Source: Candidatus Kerfeldbacteria bacterium RIFOXYC2_FULL_38_9 (GTDB taxonomy: Bacteria > Patescibacteriota > Patescibacteriia > UBA9570 > XYC2-FULL-38-9). From it: DNA of 5,409 nt. Made by a program: the position numbers and the translations under genes. The stretch is taken from positions 14,460 to 19,868 of the forward strand of contig MHKJ01000057.1 of the NCBI GenBank assembly GCA_001818355.1, in the 5' to 3' direction. This document shows positions 1 to 5,409 of the stretch, piece after piece. The notes under the pieces were generated by a model. It was not told where the DNA came from. It made no database searches and saw only the letters and a list, made by a program, of their open reading frames with translations. Numbering within the stretch: the first letter of the stretch is position 1; each line of letters begins with the position of its first letter.

Positions 1-1
1 A

Positions 2-94
2 ACCATGCCACTCCTCCTCGGGCTGCCACTAATAGGGGCGGCGTGGTTGTTTCAGTTCTGGTTGACTGAAACAACAAGGTCAGACAAAAAATAA
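2..94 (+). CDS. C-terminal end of a probable membrane protein (5' end outside window)
   Basis: The + frame is open from the left edge and ends at TAA 92-94. From the ATG at 5 it reads 29 residues: a hydrophobic stretch (PLLLGLPLIGAAWLFQFWL) followed by a polar, basic tail (TETTRSDKK). This looks like one membrane-spanning helix with a short cytoplasmic tail. The codon before ATG 5 is open (Thr), so this is more likely the last helix of a longer protein entering from the left than a complete 29-residue peptide. A ribosome site for ATG 5 cannot be judged because only four bases precede it. The stretch is visibly richer in G+C than the spacer that follows, which fits coding DNA. The family is not recognisable. 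The minus strand is also open here but has no clear start and a less protein-like composition. Two hairpins (46-75 and 77-114) overlap the end of this frame. Confidence 0.5.
   Translation, partial: TMPLLLGLPLIGAAWLFQFWLTETTRSDKK
46..75. repeat. Perfect 11-bp inverted repeat, 8-nt loop
   Basis: GTTGTTTCAGT at 46-56 is the exact reverse complement of ACTGAAACAAC at 65-75, with the 8-base loop TCTGGTTG between them. In RNA the stem can gain a U-G pair inside the loop. It lies within the last codons of the left-edge reading frame, so the symmetry coexists with coding. No T-tract follows on either strand, so it is not a standard intrinsic terminator. It could be an mRNA 3'-end structure or part of a larger structured RNA. 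Confidence 0.8.
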
Positions 95-114
95 CCCCCC
101 CCTATGTCTGACCT
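77..114. repeat. Perfect 10-bp inverted repeat spanning the stop codon, with a C8 loop
   Basis: AGGTCAGACA (77-86) and TGTCTGACCT (105-114) pair perfectly. The 18-base loop (87-104) contains the TAA stop of the left-edge frame (92-94) and a run of eight C (95-102). It begins one base after the previous inverted repeat ends. The + strand downstream is CAATCCC, so no U-tract follows. On the minus strand the stem is followed by TGTTGTTT, only mildly U-rich. A role in 3'-end formation or transcript stabilisation is possible but unproven. Confidence 0.8.
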
Positions 115-128
115 CAATCCCAGTGCCT

Positions 129-145
129 GGCTTATAAAATAAGCC
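129..145. repeat. Perfect 7-bp inverted repeat, 3-nt loop
   Basis: GGCTTAT (129-135), loop AAA, ATAAGCC (139-145). It is the third perfect inverted repeat within 100 bases. The downstream sequence CGATAGTGGAG is not T-rich, so it is not a classical terminator. Just upstream, CCAG/CTGG (120-123/127-130) can form a small competing stem. Confidence 0.65.
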
Positions 146-243
146 CGATAGTGGAGTTGAGTGATATTTTAAGTATTCTTTTCTATTTTTTATTATCCCC
201 TTTTAAATACTTCTGTACTATTATTTTCCATCTTCGGCAGTAT

Positions 244-258
244 GTTCCAAAATGGAAC
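244..258. promoter_or_regulatory. 15-bp palindrome GTTCCAAAATGGAAC, possible operator
   Basis: GTTCCA-AAA-TGGAAC is a perfect 6-bp inverted repeat around three A's. It lies about 80 bases upstream of the predicted -10 box of the RPH-like gene. The size and symmetry would suit a dimeric regulator, but a 6-bp half-site can arise by chance and only one copy is seen. It could also form a small RNA hairpin. No terminator-like T-tract follows. Confidence 0.25.
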
Positions 259-312
259 TAACTGAATCTTCTTTTAATTCGCTGCTTTCAAAAATATTTT
301 TTATACAACTCA

Positions 313-343
313 TATACAGCGAGTAAACAGATTATGCTATACT
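313..343 (+). promoter_or_regulatory. Probable sigma-70-type promoter for the RPH-like gene
   Basis: TATACT (338-343) is a good -10 box and is preceded by TG at 335-336, giving the extended form TGCTATACT. The best -35 candidate is TATACA (313-318), 4 of 6 matches with a long 19-bp spacer, so the extended -10 probably does most of the work. Initiation about 7 bases downstream would fall near 350, only about 20 bases before ATG 370. Confidence 0.5.
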
Positions 344-346
344 AAA

Positions 347-372
347 AAAAGGTGGATAATAAAATAAAAATG
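347..372 (+). promoter_or_regulatory. Ribosome site and start choice for the RPH-like gene
   Basis: AAAAGGTGG (347-355) resembles a Shine-Dalgarno site and precedes ATG 370 with a rather long gap of 14 bases. The alternative start GTG 352 lies inside this motif and has no ribosome site of its own. If transcription begins near 350, GTG 352 would be almost leaderless, a mode that normally favours ATG. ATG 370 leaves 19 residues before the GGK motif, close to what I recall for RPH proteins, so ATG 370 is preferred with moderate confidence. Confidence 0.4.
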
Positions 373-3024
373 TTTACTAAAAATTTTACACAGGTAACGC
401 AAGCTAAAAATAAAATTGCAATTGTAGGAGGTAAAGCGGCTTCGCTTGTGACTATGACCCAAAACAACATTCCCGTACCCAACGGTTTTGTTATTGACAC
501 AACAGCTTTTGAACATTTTTTGGCATACAATCAATTAACCCAAAAAATAGAAACGCTCACTCGTTCTGCGAGTAATAAAAATTCTTCACCTATGGCACCG
601 GTGGCAAAACAAATTCACGGCCTGATAATGCATGCTACTGTGCCACAAAAAATGCAACAAGAAATATTTACACAATTTGAGTTGTTACATACGCAACGAG
701 TTTCTGTGCGTTCCAGCGCCACGGCTGAAGATTCGTCGCAAAGCGCATGGGCCGGGCAACTGGAAAGTTTTTTAAATATCCCGCGTGCTGATGTGATTAC
801 ACAAGTAAAAAAATGTTGGGCGTCGCTATTTACCATTCGTGCCCTTACCTATCGCTTACAAAAAAATGTATCAAAACAACCGATTGCGATAGCCGTGATT
901 GTGCAAAAAATGATTCCAAGCGCCGCCTCGGGCATTGCTTTTTCTATGCACCCCACAACAAACGCCCAAACCATTATGATAGAAGCTGGTCTTGGCTTGG
1001 GTGAAGCGCTCGTTTCCGGAAGAATTTCGCCGGACACATATACTGTAACAAAAAAACAGCCCTTGCGTATCAGTGGTAAAAATATATCTACTCAACAAAA
1101 AGCCTTGCATTGTTTGGCAAAAGGAAAAACTGTTTGGAAAACGATCAATAAAAAACACCAAAAAAAACAAAAAATAGAAGATACGGATATTCTCAGCATC
1201 GCGCAATTGGTTATCCAATTGGAAAAGCTGTTTTCCTGCGCCGTAGATGTGGAGTGGGCAAAACAATCAGGAAAAATATACATATTGCAGTGTCGCCCTA
1301 TAACTACAACAGAACAGCCGGCTACTTCACGCTCATATACCTGGTCAAACGCCAACACGGCCGAAGTATTGCCCGGCACGAACCCCCCGCTTGTTTCTAG
1401 CACCATGCTTTCTATTGTGGATCCGGTTCTGCGCGCCATATTTCATATTCCAAAAAAAATACCGATGCTGCGCGAAATAAAAGGACACCTCTATTTCAAT
1501 ATGAGTGTCATTGAAGAGAGTTTTACAAAAATTGTAAAAACAAAAGATTTTTCAGTAACCAAATTTATCGGTGGCACAGATACGAACCCAAATGCAAATG
1601 TACTAAAGCGCATAACCCCGCGTGGAATATGCAACATGGCTCTTTTTAGCATGAGCATGCTGTTGCGTTCTCTTTACGCCCATCGATTATTAAAAAAAGA
1701 AGTTTGTCTGGTAAAAAAACAAACCGCCCGTTTTCATACACAGATTGCAAGCGCCACACAACTGCACGAACTGCTGAATATTCAACAAAATATTCTGGTC
1801 TATATCAATAAAAACTTTCGCTTGGCAATTCTTGGTTTACTGTATCCCCTCTCCTATTATTTTTTATTCACCACGCTATGTAAAAAATGGTGTAAAGATG
1901 ATAAAAGCAACTTGGCGCACGCCCTGCTGGCGGACGGAAAAACAAAATTGCAATTCATTCAGGCGTTTCACGATTTGTGGAATATCTCTCGTGCCATAAA
2001 AAGGAGTAAAACTCTGGCATCACGTTTTTTACAATCAAAAACAACAGCGGAAGCTGAAAACGCGTTATCGGCCTTTCCTCAAACACACAAGCTCTATACC
2101 CTGTTTTTAAAAAAATACGGATACCGTACTGTAAAAGAATTAGATTTTTCACTGCCTCGTTGGCAAGAAGACCCGTCATTTATTCTCTCCATGTTAAAAA
2201 CATATCTGCAATCTTCACCAAAACGCTATGCGCCAACAAACAAAGCGCGCTATCTTAGAAAACAACAACGCGTCGCACTTCGTTTTTTGGAACAAAGCAT
2301 GCCCCGTTGGAAATTGGTGATTCTGAAAAAAATATTACCTGTTGCAAAACAAGCGCAATATGAAAGGGAATTTGCTAAAGCGGAATTTGTGCGACTGCTT
2401 GTGCCGTTACGTGAAGTTTTTTTGCGCATTGGCACCGTATTGCATAAAAAACATATTCTGCACAATCCGCACGATATTTTTTTCTGTACAAATGCGGAAA
2501 TTCAAGCACTTAATTTGCAAACAATTTCCTCTGCTGATTTTTCAAAAATAATCTCTGCGCGCAAGAATGAATATAAAACCAATACACGATTACGGTTGCC
2601 TGCTGTTATTACAGACCAAGAACTGCACGATAACAATTTCAGCACTACTACTGAAAAAATAAAGCAAGAATTAAAAGGAATCGCCGTGAGCCATGGGATA
2701 GCGCAAGGCGCCGCTCGTGTTATTCGTTCTGTTACAGAAATACACCTCGTCAAACCCGGTGAAATTTTGGTGACAGATCATACGGATCCGGGGTGGACTC
2801 CGGTGTTTGTAACAATTGCCGGCTTAGTGACAAATACCGGCGGACTGCTTTCCCATGCCGCCATTGTCGCTCGCGAGTATGGCTTGCCGGCTGTGGTGAA
2901 CGTGAGTGGCGCAACCGAACAAATTCACACCGGCCAAATTATTCGCGTAGATAGCAATACGGGGATAGTAAATATCATAAATAAGATAAAAACTAAAACT
3001 GGTTTATCACAAAATAAAAATTAA
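370..3024 (+). CDS. Rifampicin phosphotransferase-like (PEP-synthase-related) dikinase
   Basis: Residues are numbered from the alternative GTG at 352; subtract 6 for ATG 370. Residues 22-320 form a PPDK_N ATP-grasp domain: GGKAAS (27-32, Lys28), VRSSATAED (119-127, Arg120), EAGLGLGEALVSGRISPDTY (211-230), D299/E301 and LQCRPI (312-317), matching the nucleotide- and metal-binding residues of pyruvate phosphate dikinase relatives. The helical middle has FLKKYGYR, then PRWQEDP (about 584-610), then LREVFLRIG and PHDIFF (about 686-711), as in RPH proteins. Residues 774-880 are the swivelling domain, with TDPGWTPVF and phosphohistidine His835 in GGLLSHAAIVAREYGLPAVV. No PEP/pyruvate TIM barrel follows, and the length of about 885 is close to the usual about 865 of RPH, so true PEP synthase is unlikely. 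In that family, ATP's beta phosphate is passed through the His to a hydroxyl of rifamycin, releasing AMP and phosphate. Here the substrate is inferred only. No signal peptide is seen, so it is probably cytoplasmic. It appears monocistronic with its own promoter. Confidence 0.9.
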   Translation: MFTKNFTQVTQAKNKIAIVGGKAASLVTMTQNNIPVPNGFVIDTTAFEHFLAYNQLTQKIETLTRSASNKNSSPMAPVAKQIHGLIMHATVPQKMQQEIFTQFELLHTQRVSVRSSATAEDSSQSAWAGQLESFLNIPRADVITQVKKCWASLFTIRALTYRLQKNVSKQPIAIAVIVQKMIPSAASGIAFSMHPTTNAQTIMIEAGLGLGEALVSGRISPDTYTVTKKQPLRISGKNISTQQKALHCLAKGKTVWKTINKKHQKKQKIEDTDILSIAQLVIQLEKLFSCAVDVEWAKQSGKIYILQCRPITTTEQPATSRSYTWSNANTAEVLPGTNPPLVSSTMLSIVDPVLRAIFHIPKKIPMLREIKGHLYFNMSVIEESFTKIVKTKDFSVTKFIGGTDTNPNANVLKRITPRGICNMALFSMSMLLRSLYAHRLLKKEVCLVKKQTARFHTQIASATQLHELLNIQQNILVYINKNFRLAILGLLYPLSYYFLFTTLCKKWCKDDKSNLAHALLADGKTKLQFIQAFHDLWNISRAIKRSKTLASRFLQSKTTAEAENALSAFPQTHKLYTLFLKKYGYRTVKELDFSLPRWQEDPSFILSMLKTYLQSSPKRYAPTNKARYLRKQQRVALRFLEQSMPRWKLVILKKILPVAKQAQYEREFAKAEFVRLLVPLREVFLRIGTVLHKKHILHNPHDIFFCTNAEIQALNLQTISSADFSKIISARKNEYKTNTRLRLPAVITDQELHDNNFSTTTEKIKQELKGIAVSHGIAQGAARVIRSVTEIHLVKPGEILVTDHTDPGWTPVFVTIAGLVTNTGGLLSHAAIVAREYGLPAVVNVSGATEQIHTGQIIRVDSNTGIVNIINKIKTKTGLSQNKN

Positions 3025-3073
3025 AACCTAAACTCAATAACACTATTTTTTAATTTTTTACAAAATTACTTAC
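3025..3073. other. AT-rich 3' flank of the RPH-like gene, no clear terminator
   Basis: The bases after the RPH-like stop are almost entirely A and T, with two T-runs (about 3045-3051 and 3054-3059), but no GC-rich stem precedes them. AAAC-TG-GTTT just before the stop (about 2996-3005) is too short to count. How transcription from either side ends here cannot be read from sequence. Confidence 0.4.
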
Positions 3074-3409
3074 TTAATTTTTATATTTTGATATGTAGAC
3101 TGTATCAGGAAGATCGGGAGAATATTTTTCTAATTGAGAAACTTCAGCAATCATCAAGGCGAGGCTTTTTCCAAATTACATAGTTTCTTTAATGACCACT
3201 GGTGAATCATCAATTTCAACTTCTGATAAATCGATAGGGACGGCATCGCATCTTCATCAATATTGCAGATGCTATAAAATAACGGATCGCCAAATGCGAC
3301 CACAACACCCAAAATGTAGAGAGTCATATCCATATATCGAGCTCAAGTATACAATATTTTCTGTATTTGCAAAATCGGCTAAAAATTGTCGAATTTGGCA
3401 ATATGCTTA
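3074..3409 (-). pseudogene. Decayed hypothetical gene, possibly SUKH (SMI1/KNR4)-like
   Basis: Protein-like sequence runs along the minus strand but no single frame is open. Reading downward from 3406 (after an in-frame TAA at 3407-3409): IRQFLADFANTENIVYLSS then IYGYDS to about 3320; a 1-base shift; YILGVVVAFGDPLFYSI then CNIDED to about 3250; a shift back to the original frame; DAVPIDLSEVEIDDSPVVIK then ETM to 3179; an in-frame TAA (3176-3178); FGKSLALMIAEVSQLEKYSP then DLPDTVYISKYKN, stopping at 3074-3076. The first and last blocks share one phase, so the two shifts compensate, as expected for a decayed gene. The family is not securely recognised. The GDPLF core followed by an acidic stretch, VPI and a late IAEVSQLEKY recalls SUKH proteins (GDPxF, PVY, IAxSFxxF). 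That is inference only, about 0.3. The N-terminus is not visible. It lies downstream of the M4-type gene on the same strand. Confidence 0.5.
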
Positions 3410-3467
3410 CAAAAGACCTTATTTGCGAACACATATGGAATAGTCAGGACCACAAATCACCGACAAC

Positions 3468-5409
3468 CTAATCATACAATTCATCGGCTCCAATATCATA
3501 ATAGTTATCATTTGGTCTTTTTTGACCATCAATATCGTCTGTTACACCAAAAGATGTAACATCAGCACCGGTATCAATAGCCGGAGAAGTTGATGTTAAA
3601 TGACCAGTGGCGTCTAATAAGGGATTTGCATATACTGAATCAATATCATTAATTTCTGTTGGAGTACTACGTGTGTAATAGATATCGGTGACCTGATAAA
3701 AGACGTTATTGAAAATATTAATTTCGATATAATTTATAATACTTTTATTAAAAGTAATGGCCACACCTTTTGTAATAGGTCCAGACATTATATTATTGGC
3801 AATATCAAGATTTGATACCATACCATCACTCTGATTAAACCACAATTCTAGTACATTTTTGATTGCTGTGCTAGACAAATTTTTAAATGTATTGTTAATA
3901 AATGCGCCATCTTGGAAATTCGATGTACCATCGGAATAATATATTACACTAGTGTAATTGGTTAACTGAAAAATATTATTAATCACTGTAATATATTCTC
4001 CAAACACGTAAATAGCATACGCAGAGGACAGGTTAGCAGTGTCATCATAAAAGGTGTTTCTTGATAAATTCAGTTTTTTTGCTTCCAGATTTAATAATTT
4101 TCGGGAAAAAGTATTATCAGAATTAACCAAAAATGTATTGTTGGTTAAATTGAGTATACCGCTCATTCCTGCTTTTCCAATAAATTCTACATTATTACCG
4201 GTCAGCTCACTAGAATCAAACGTAATTCCTTCAATAGTAACCTCGGGACAATCAGAGAGCTGTATACTTGTTTTTTGAGGTGACATCAGAATTGTACCGG
4301 CCTCTCCTTTCAAGGTAATTGTTTTTTGAGTAATAACCAAATTTTCTCGATAAACTCCTGCTGGTATAAATATTTCATCATTATCTTTAGCTAGATTGAT
4401 TGCTTCCTGTATACTACTCACCGTGTTAAAGCTTACATCATCATCTACCACAGTTTTTCCATTTAATGTAATTTCTCCGTCATAACTGGCATTTGGCAAA
4501 GTAAAAACTATTTCCGGATAATCGTTATTGGTATAATCTAACGTAAAATTAGTGATAGATTGTGAACCGATGGTGATAGAGGTAACTTTATCTAGATTCA
4601 CTCCGCGTAGACGCATTTCTTGACCAACAAAACCGATTGTACTTGGCAATATGGCAGTTCCATAAGGGATGGTTTTATTACTTATGAGTTCATATTTTTT
4701 AGAAATAGTTTCAGAATAATTGTTGTCATCATAATCAATATTGGCCCCTATATCGATATTCGTTGAAAAATTTGAACGTGCAGCACTGAGTGAAATGGTA
4801 GTTGTAATAGGCGTATTTTTTGCAGTAGGATAAGTTTTGCTTTGGTCAAAACCCACGCTTAATATTCTTGCGTAACGTTTTGGAAAGGTGGCAAACCATT
4901 CATAACTACCGCTACCATCAATCGGCCACGTGTATTGGGCCGGGACTTCATACGTCGCACCTTGTTTAATAATAATTTTATCGTCGCCATACACATACGT
5001 ATCATCTAAGGTGAATTCTGAAGTAACACCCACCGCTTGCCATGCCTGTTTTATGTTTTCTATATCATCAAGCGTTATATTGTATTGTTGATTATCATAT
5101 AAATCTTGTGCGGCCCAAAGCATGGCATAGTACATATCGATAAATTGAGCATCCGGTGACAGATAATAACGTAATGCTCGGTACACTATTTGTTCAGATT
5201 TTTCTATACCAATAGATCCTACTGTTAGTCCAGATGTATCATTATAACCACCGTTGGCTAATAAATAATACATATTACTTATTACGCCACTGTTATAATG
5301 TAAGTATGTTCCCATGTCATATTGAGAATAGTGATCAACATAATTCGGCGCTTCGGTTGGGTGATCCATATATCTGGTGGCGTCACCAGCTTGGTTTGGA
5401 GTATACGCA
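3468..5409 (-). CDS. Thermolysin-family (M4) metallopeptidase fused to TIG-like and beta-helix domains (5' end outside window)
   Basis: The frame is open through the right edge; 13 residues (AYTPNQAGDATRY) precede the internal Met at 5369, which starts the numbering used here and is not the true start. Residues up to about 115 match the M4 C-terminal lobe: Arg in DATRYM (thermolysin Arg203), VDHYS, LHYNSG with His24 (codon 5298-5300; thermolysin His231), YYLLANGG, YRALRYYL and the closing QAWQAVGV. The HExxH zinc site lies beyond the edge. Residues 118-235 look like a beta-sandwich linker. Residues 240-305 resemble a TIG domain (GFVGQEMRLRGVNL, VTSITIG, VFTLP). Residues 316-560 form a parallel beta-helix opening with SIQEAINLAKDNDEIFIPAG and repeating NNxF. 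The end, LTSTSPAIDTGAD, DDIDGQKRP and DIGADE, is the usual close of such proteins. No C-terminal membrane anchor or sorting signal is seen. It is probably exported and may act on protein while binding polysaccharide or surface; the helix's substrate is unknown. Confidence 0.88.
   Translation of the reverse strand, partial: AYTPNQAGDATRYMDHPTEAPNYVDHYSQYDMGTYLHYNSGVISNMYYLLANGGYNDTSGLTVGSIGIEKSEQIVYRALRYYLSPDAQFIDMYYAMLWAAQDLYDNQQYNITLDDIENIKQAWQAVGVTSEFTLDDTYVYGDDKIIIKQGATYEVPAQYTWPIDGSGSYEWFATFPKRYARILSVGFDQSKTYPTAKNTPITTTISLSAARSNFSTNIDIGANIDYDDNNYSETISKKYELISNKTIPYGTAILPSTIGFVGQEMRLRGVNLDKVTSITIGSQSITNFTLDYTNNDYPEIVFTLPNASYDGEITLNGKTVVDDDVSFNTVSSIQEAINLAKDNDEIFIPAGVYRENLVITQKTITLKGEAGTILMSPQKTSIQLSDCPEVTIEGITFDSSELTGNNVEFIGKAGMSGILNLTNNTFLVNSDNTFSRKLLNLEAKKLNLSRNTFYDDTANLSSAYAIYVFGEYITVINNIFQLTNYTSVIYYSDGTSNFQDGAFINNTFKNLSSTAIKNVLELWFNQSDGMVSNLDIANNIMSGPITKGVAITFNKSIINYIEINIFNNVFYQVTDIYYTRSTPTEINDIDSVYANPLLDATGHLTSTSPAIDTGADVTSFGVTDDIDGQKRPNDNYYDIGADELYD

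Larger units (their letters stand above)
95..351. other. AT-rich spacer between the left-edge gene and the RPH-like gene
   Basis: After the hairpins (to 145) the spacer becomes strongly AT-rich, with T-runs around 167-204. I see no convincing gene, tRNA or known riboswitch signature. AAGTATT (171-177) and AATACTT (206-212) are inverted copies with a 28-base loop, too weak to interpret. A 30-codon minus-strand frame occurs at 221-313 without a ribosome site. The main recognisable elements are the palindrome at 244-258 and the promoter at the right end. Confidence 0.6.

Noticed and set aside
46..145. Intrinsic terminators at the three hairpins
   Set aside because: None has a T-tract directly downstream on either strand.
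1092..1439. Minus-strand open frames inside the RPH-like gene
   Set aside because: These and similar frames elsewhere are shadows of a clearly conserved gene on the other strand, with no domain of their own.
3130..3333. 57-codon minus-strand frame from ATG 3333 as a separate small gene
   Set aside because: Its first half is protein-like but its second half is not, and the protein-like signal moves to another frame at about 3248. A frameshifted remnant explains this better.
3346..3373. Minus-strand promoter-like pair TTTGCA-16 bp-TATACT
   Set aside because: It lies inside the decayed coding sequence, where the same bases read FANTENIVYL. What follows is only a 57-codon frame that departs from the protein-like blocks at 3250. 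AT-rich DNA gives such matches by chance.
3074..3409. Stop-codon reassignment as the explanation for the broken frame
   Set aside because: The interrupting stops are TAA and two frameshifts are also needed. Both large genes read normally without internal stops.
3192..3443. 83-residue open frame on the + strand in the spacer
   Set aside because: It is antisense to the more protein-like minus-strand remnant, has an unusual Cys/His/Tyr/Arg-rich composition, and no ribosome site or recognisable domain.
1..5409. CRISPR arrays, tRNA or rRNA genes, insertion sequences
   Set aside because: No regularly spaced direct repeats, tRNA arm motifs, rRNA sequence or transposase-like frames were seen in the window.

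Overview
The window is AT-rich with bacterial-type genes. It holds one complete large gene, the 3' part of a second large gene running off the right edge, the last codons of a probable membrane-protein gene at the left edge, and a decayed gene between the two large ones. The organism cannot be named from this. AT-rich DNA, an extended -10 box (TGCTATACT) and a very short leader are compatible with a Patescibacteria/CPR-type genome. That is a guess: there is no rRNA, tRNA or ribosomal protein to anchor it.

Left part (1-369). A + strand reading frame enters from the left and stops at 94. It encodes one hydrophobic helix and a charged tail. Three perfect inverted repeats lie nearly back to back at 46-75, 77-114 and 129-145, the first two overlapping the end of this frame. 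None is followed by a T-tract, so they are not standard intrinsic terminators. The rest of the spacer is AT-rich. It contains a 15-bp palindrome at 244-258 and a likely promoter whose -10 box (338-343) leaves almost no leader before the next gene.

Centre (370-3024, +). A large dikinase-type phosphotransferase: ATP-grasp domain, helical middle domain and C-terminal swivelling phosphohistidine domain, with no PEP/pyruvate TIM barrel. This order and the middle-domain motifs match the rifampicin phosphotransferase (RPH) family rather than true PEP synthase. The natural substrate cannot be read from sequence.

Spacer (3025-3467). No intact gene is visible. The minus strand carries protein-like sequence that needs two compensating frameshifts and contains in-frame stops, so it reads as a pseudogene. 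Its GDPLF core weakly recalls SUKH (SMI1/KNR4) immunity-type proteins.

Right part (3468-5409, -). The C-terminal about 646 residues of a secreted-type protein: the end of a thermolysin-family (M4) catalytic domain including the catalytic His, a beta-sandwich linker, a TIG-like domain, a right-handed parallel beta-helix with a regular Asn ladder, and a closing DIGADE motif. The M4 N-terminal half with HExxH must lie beyond the right edge. The central gene and this gene converge on the spacer, so there is no sign that they form one operon or pathway.
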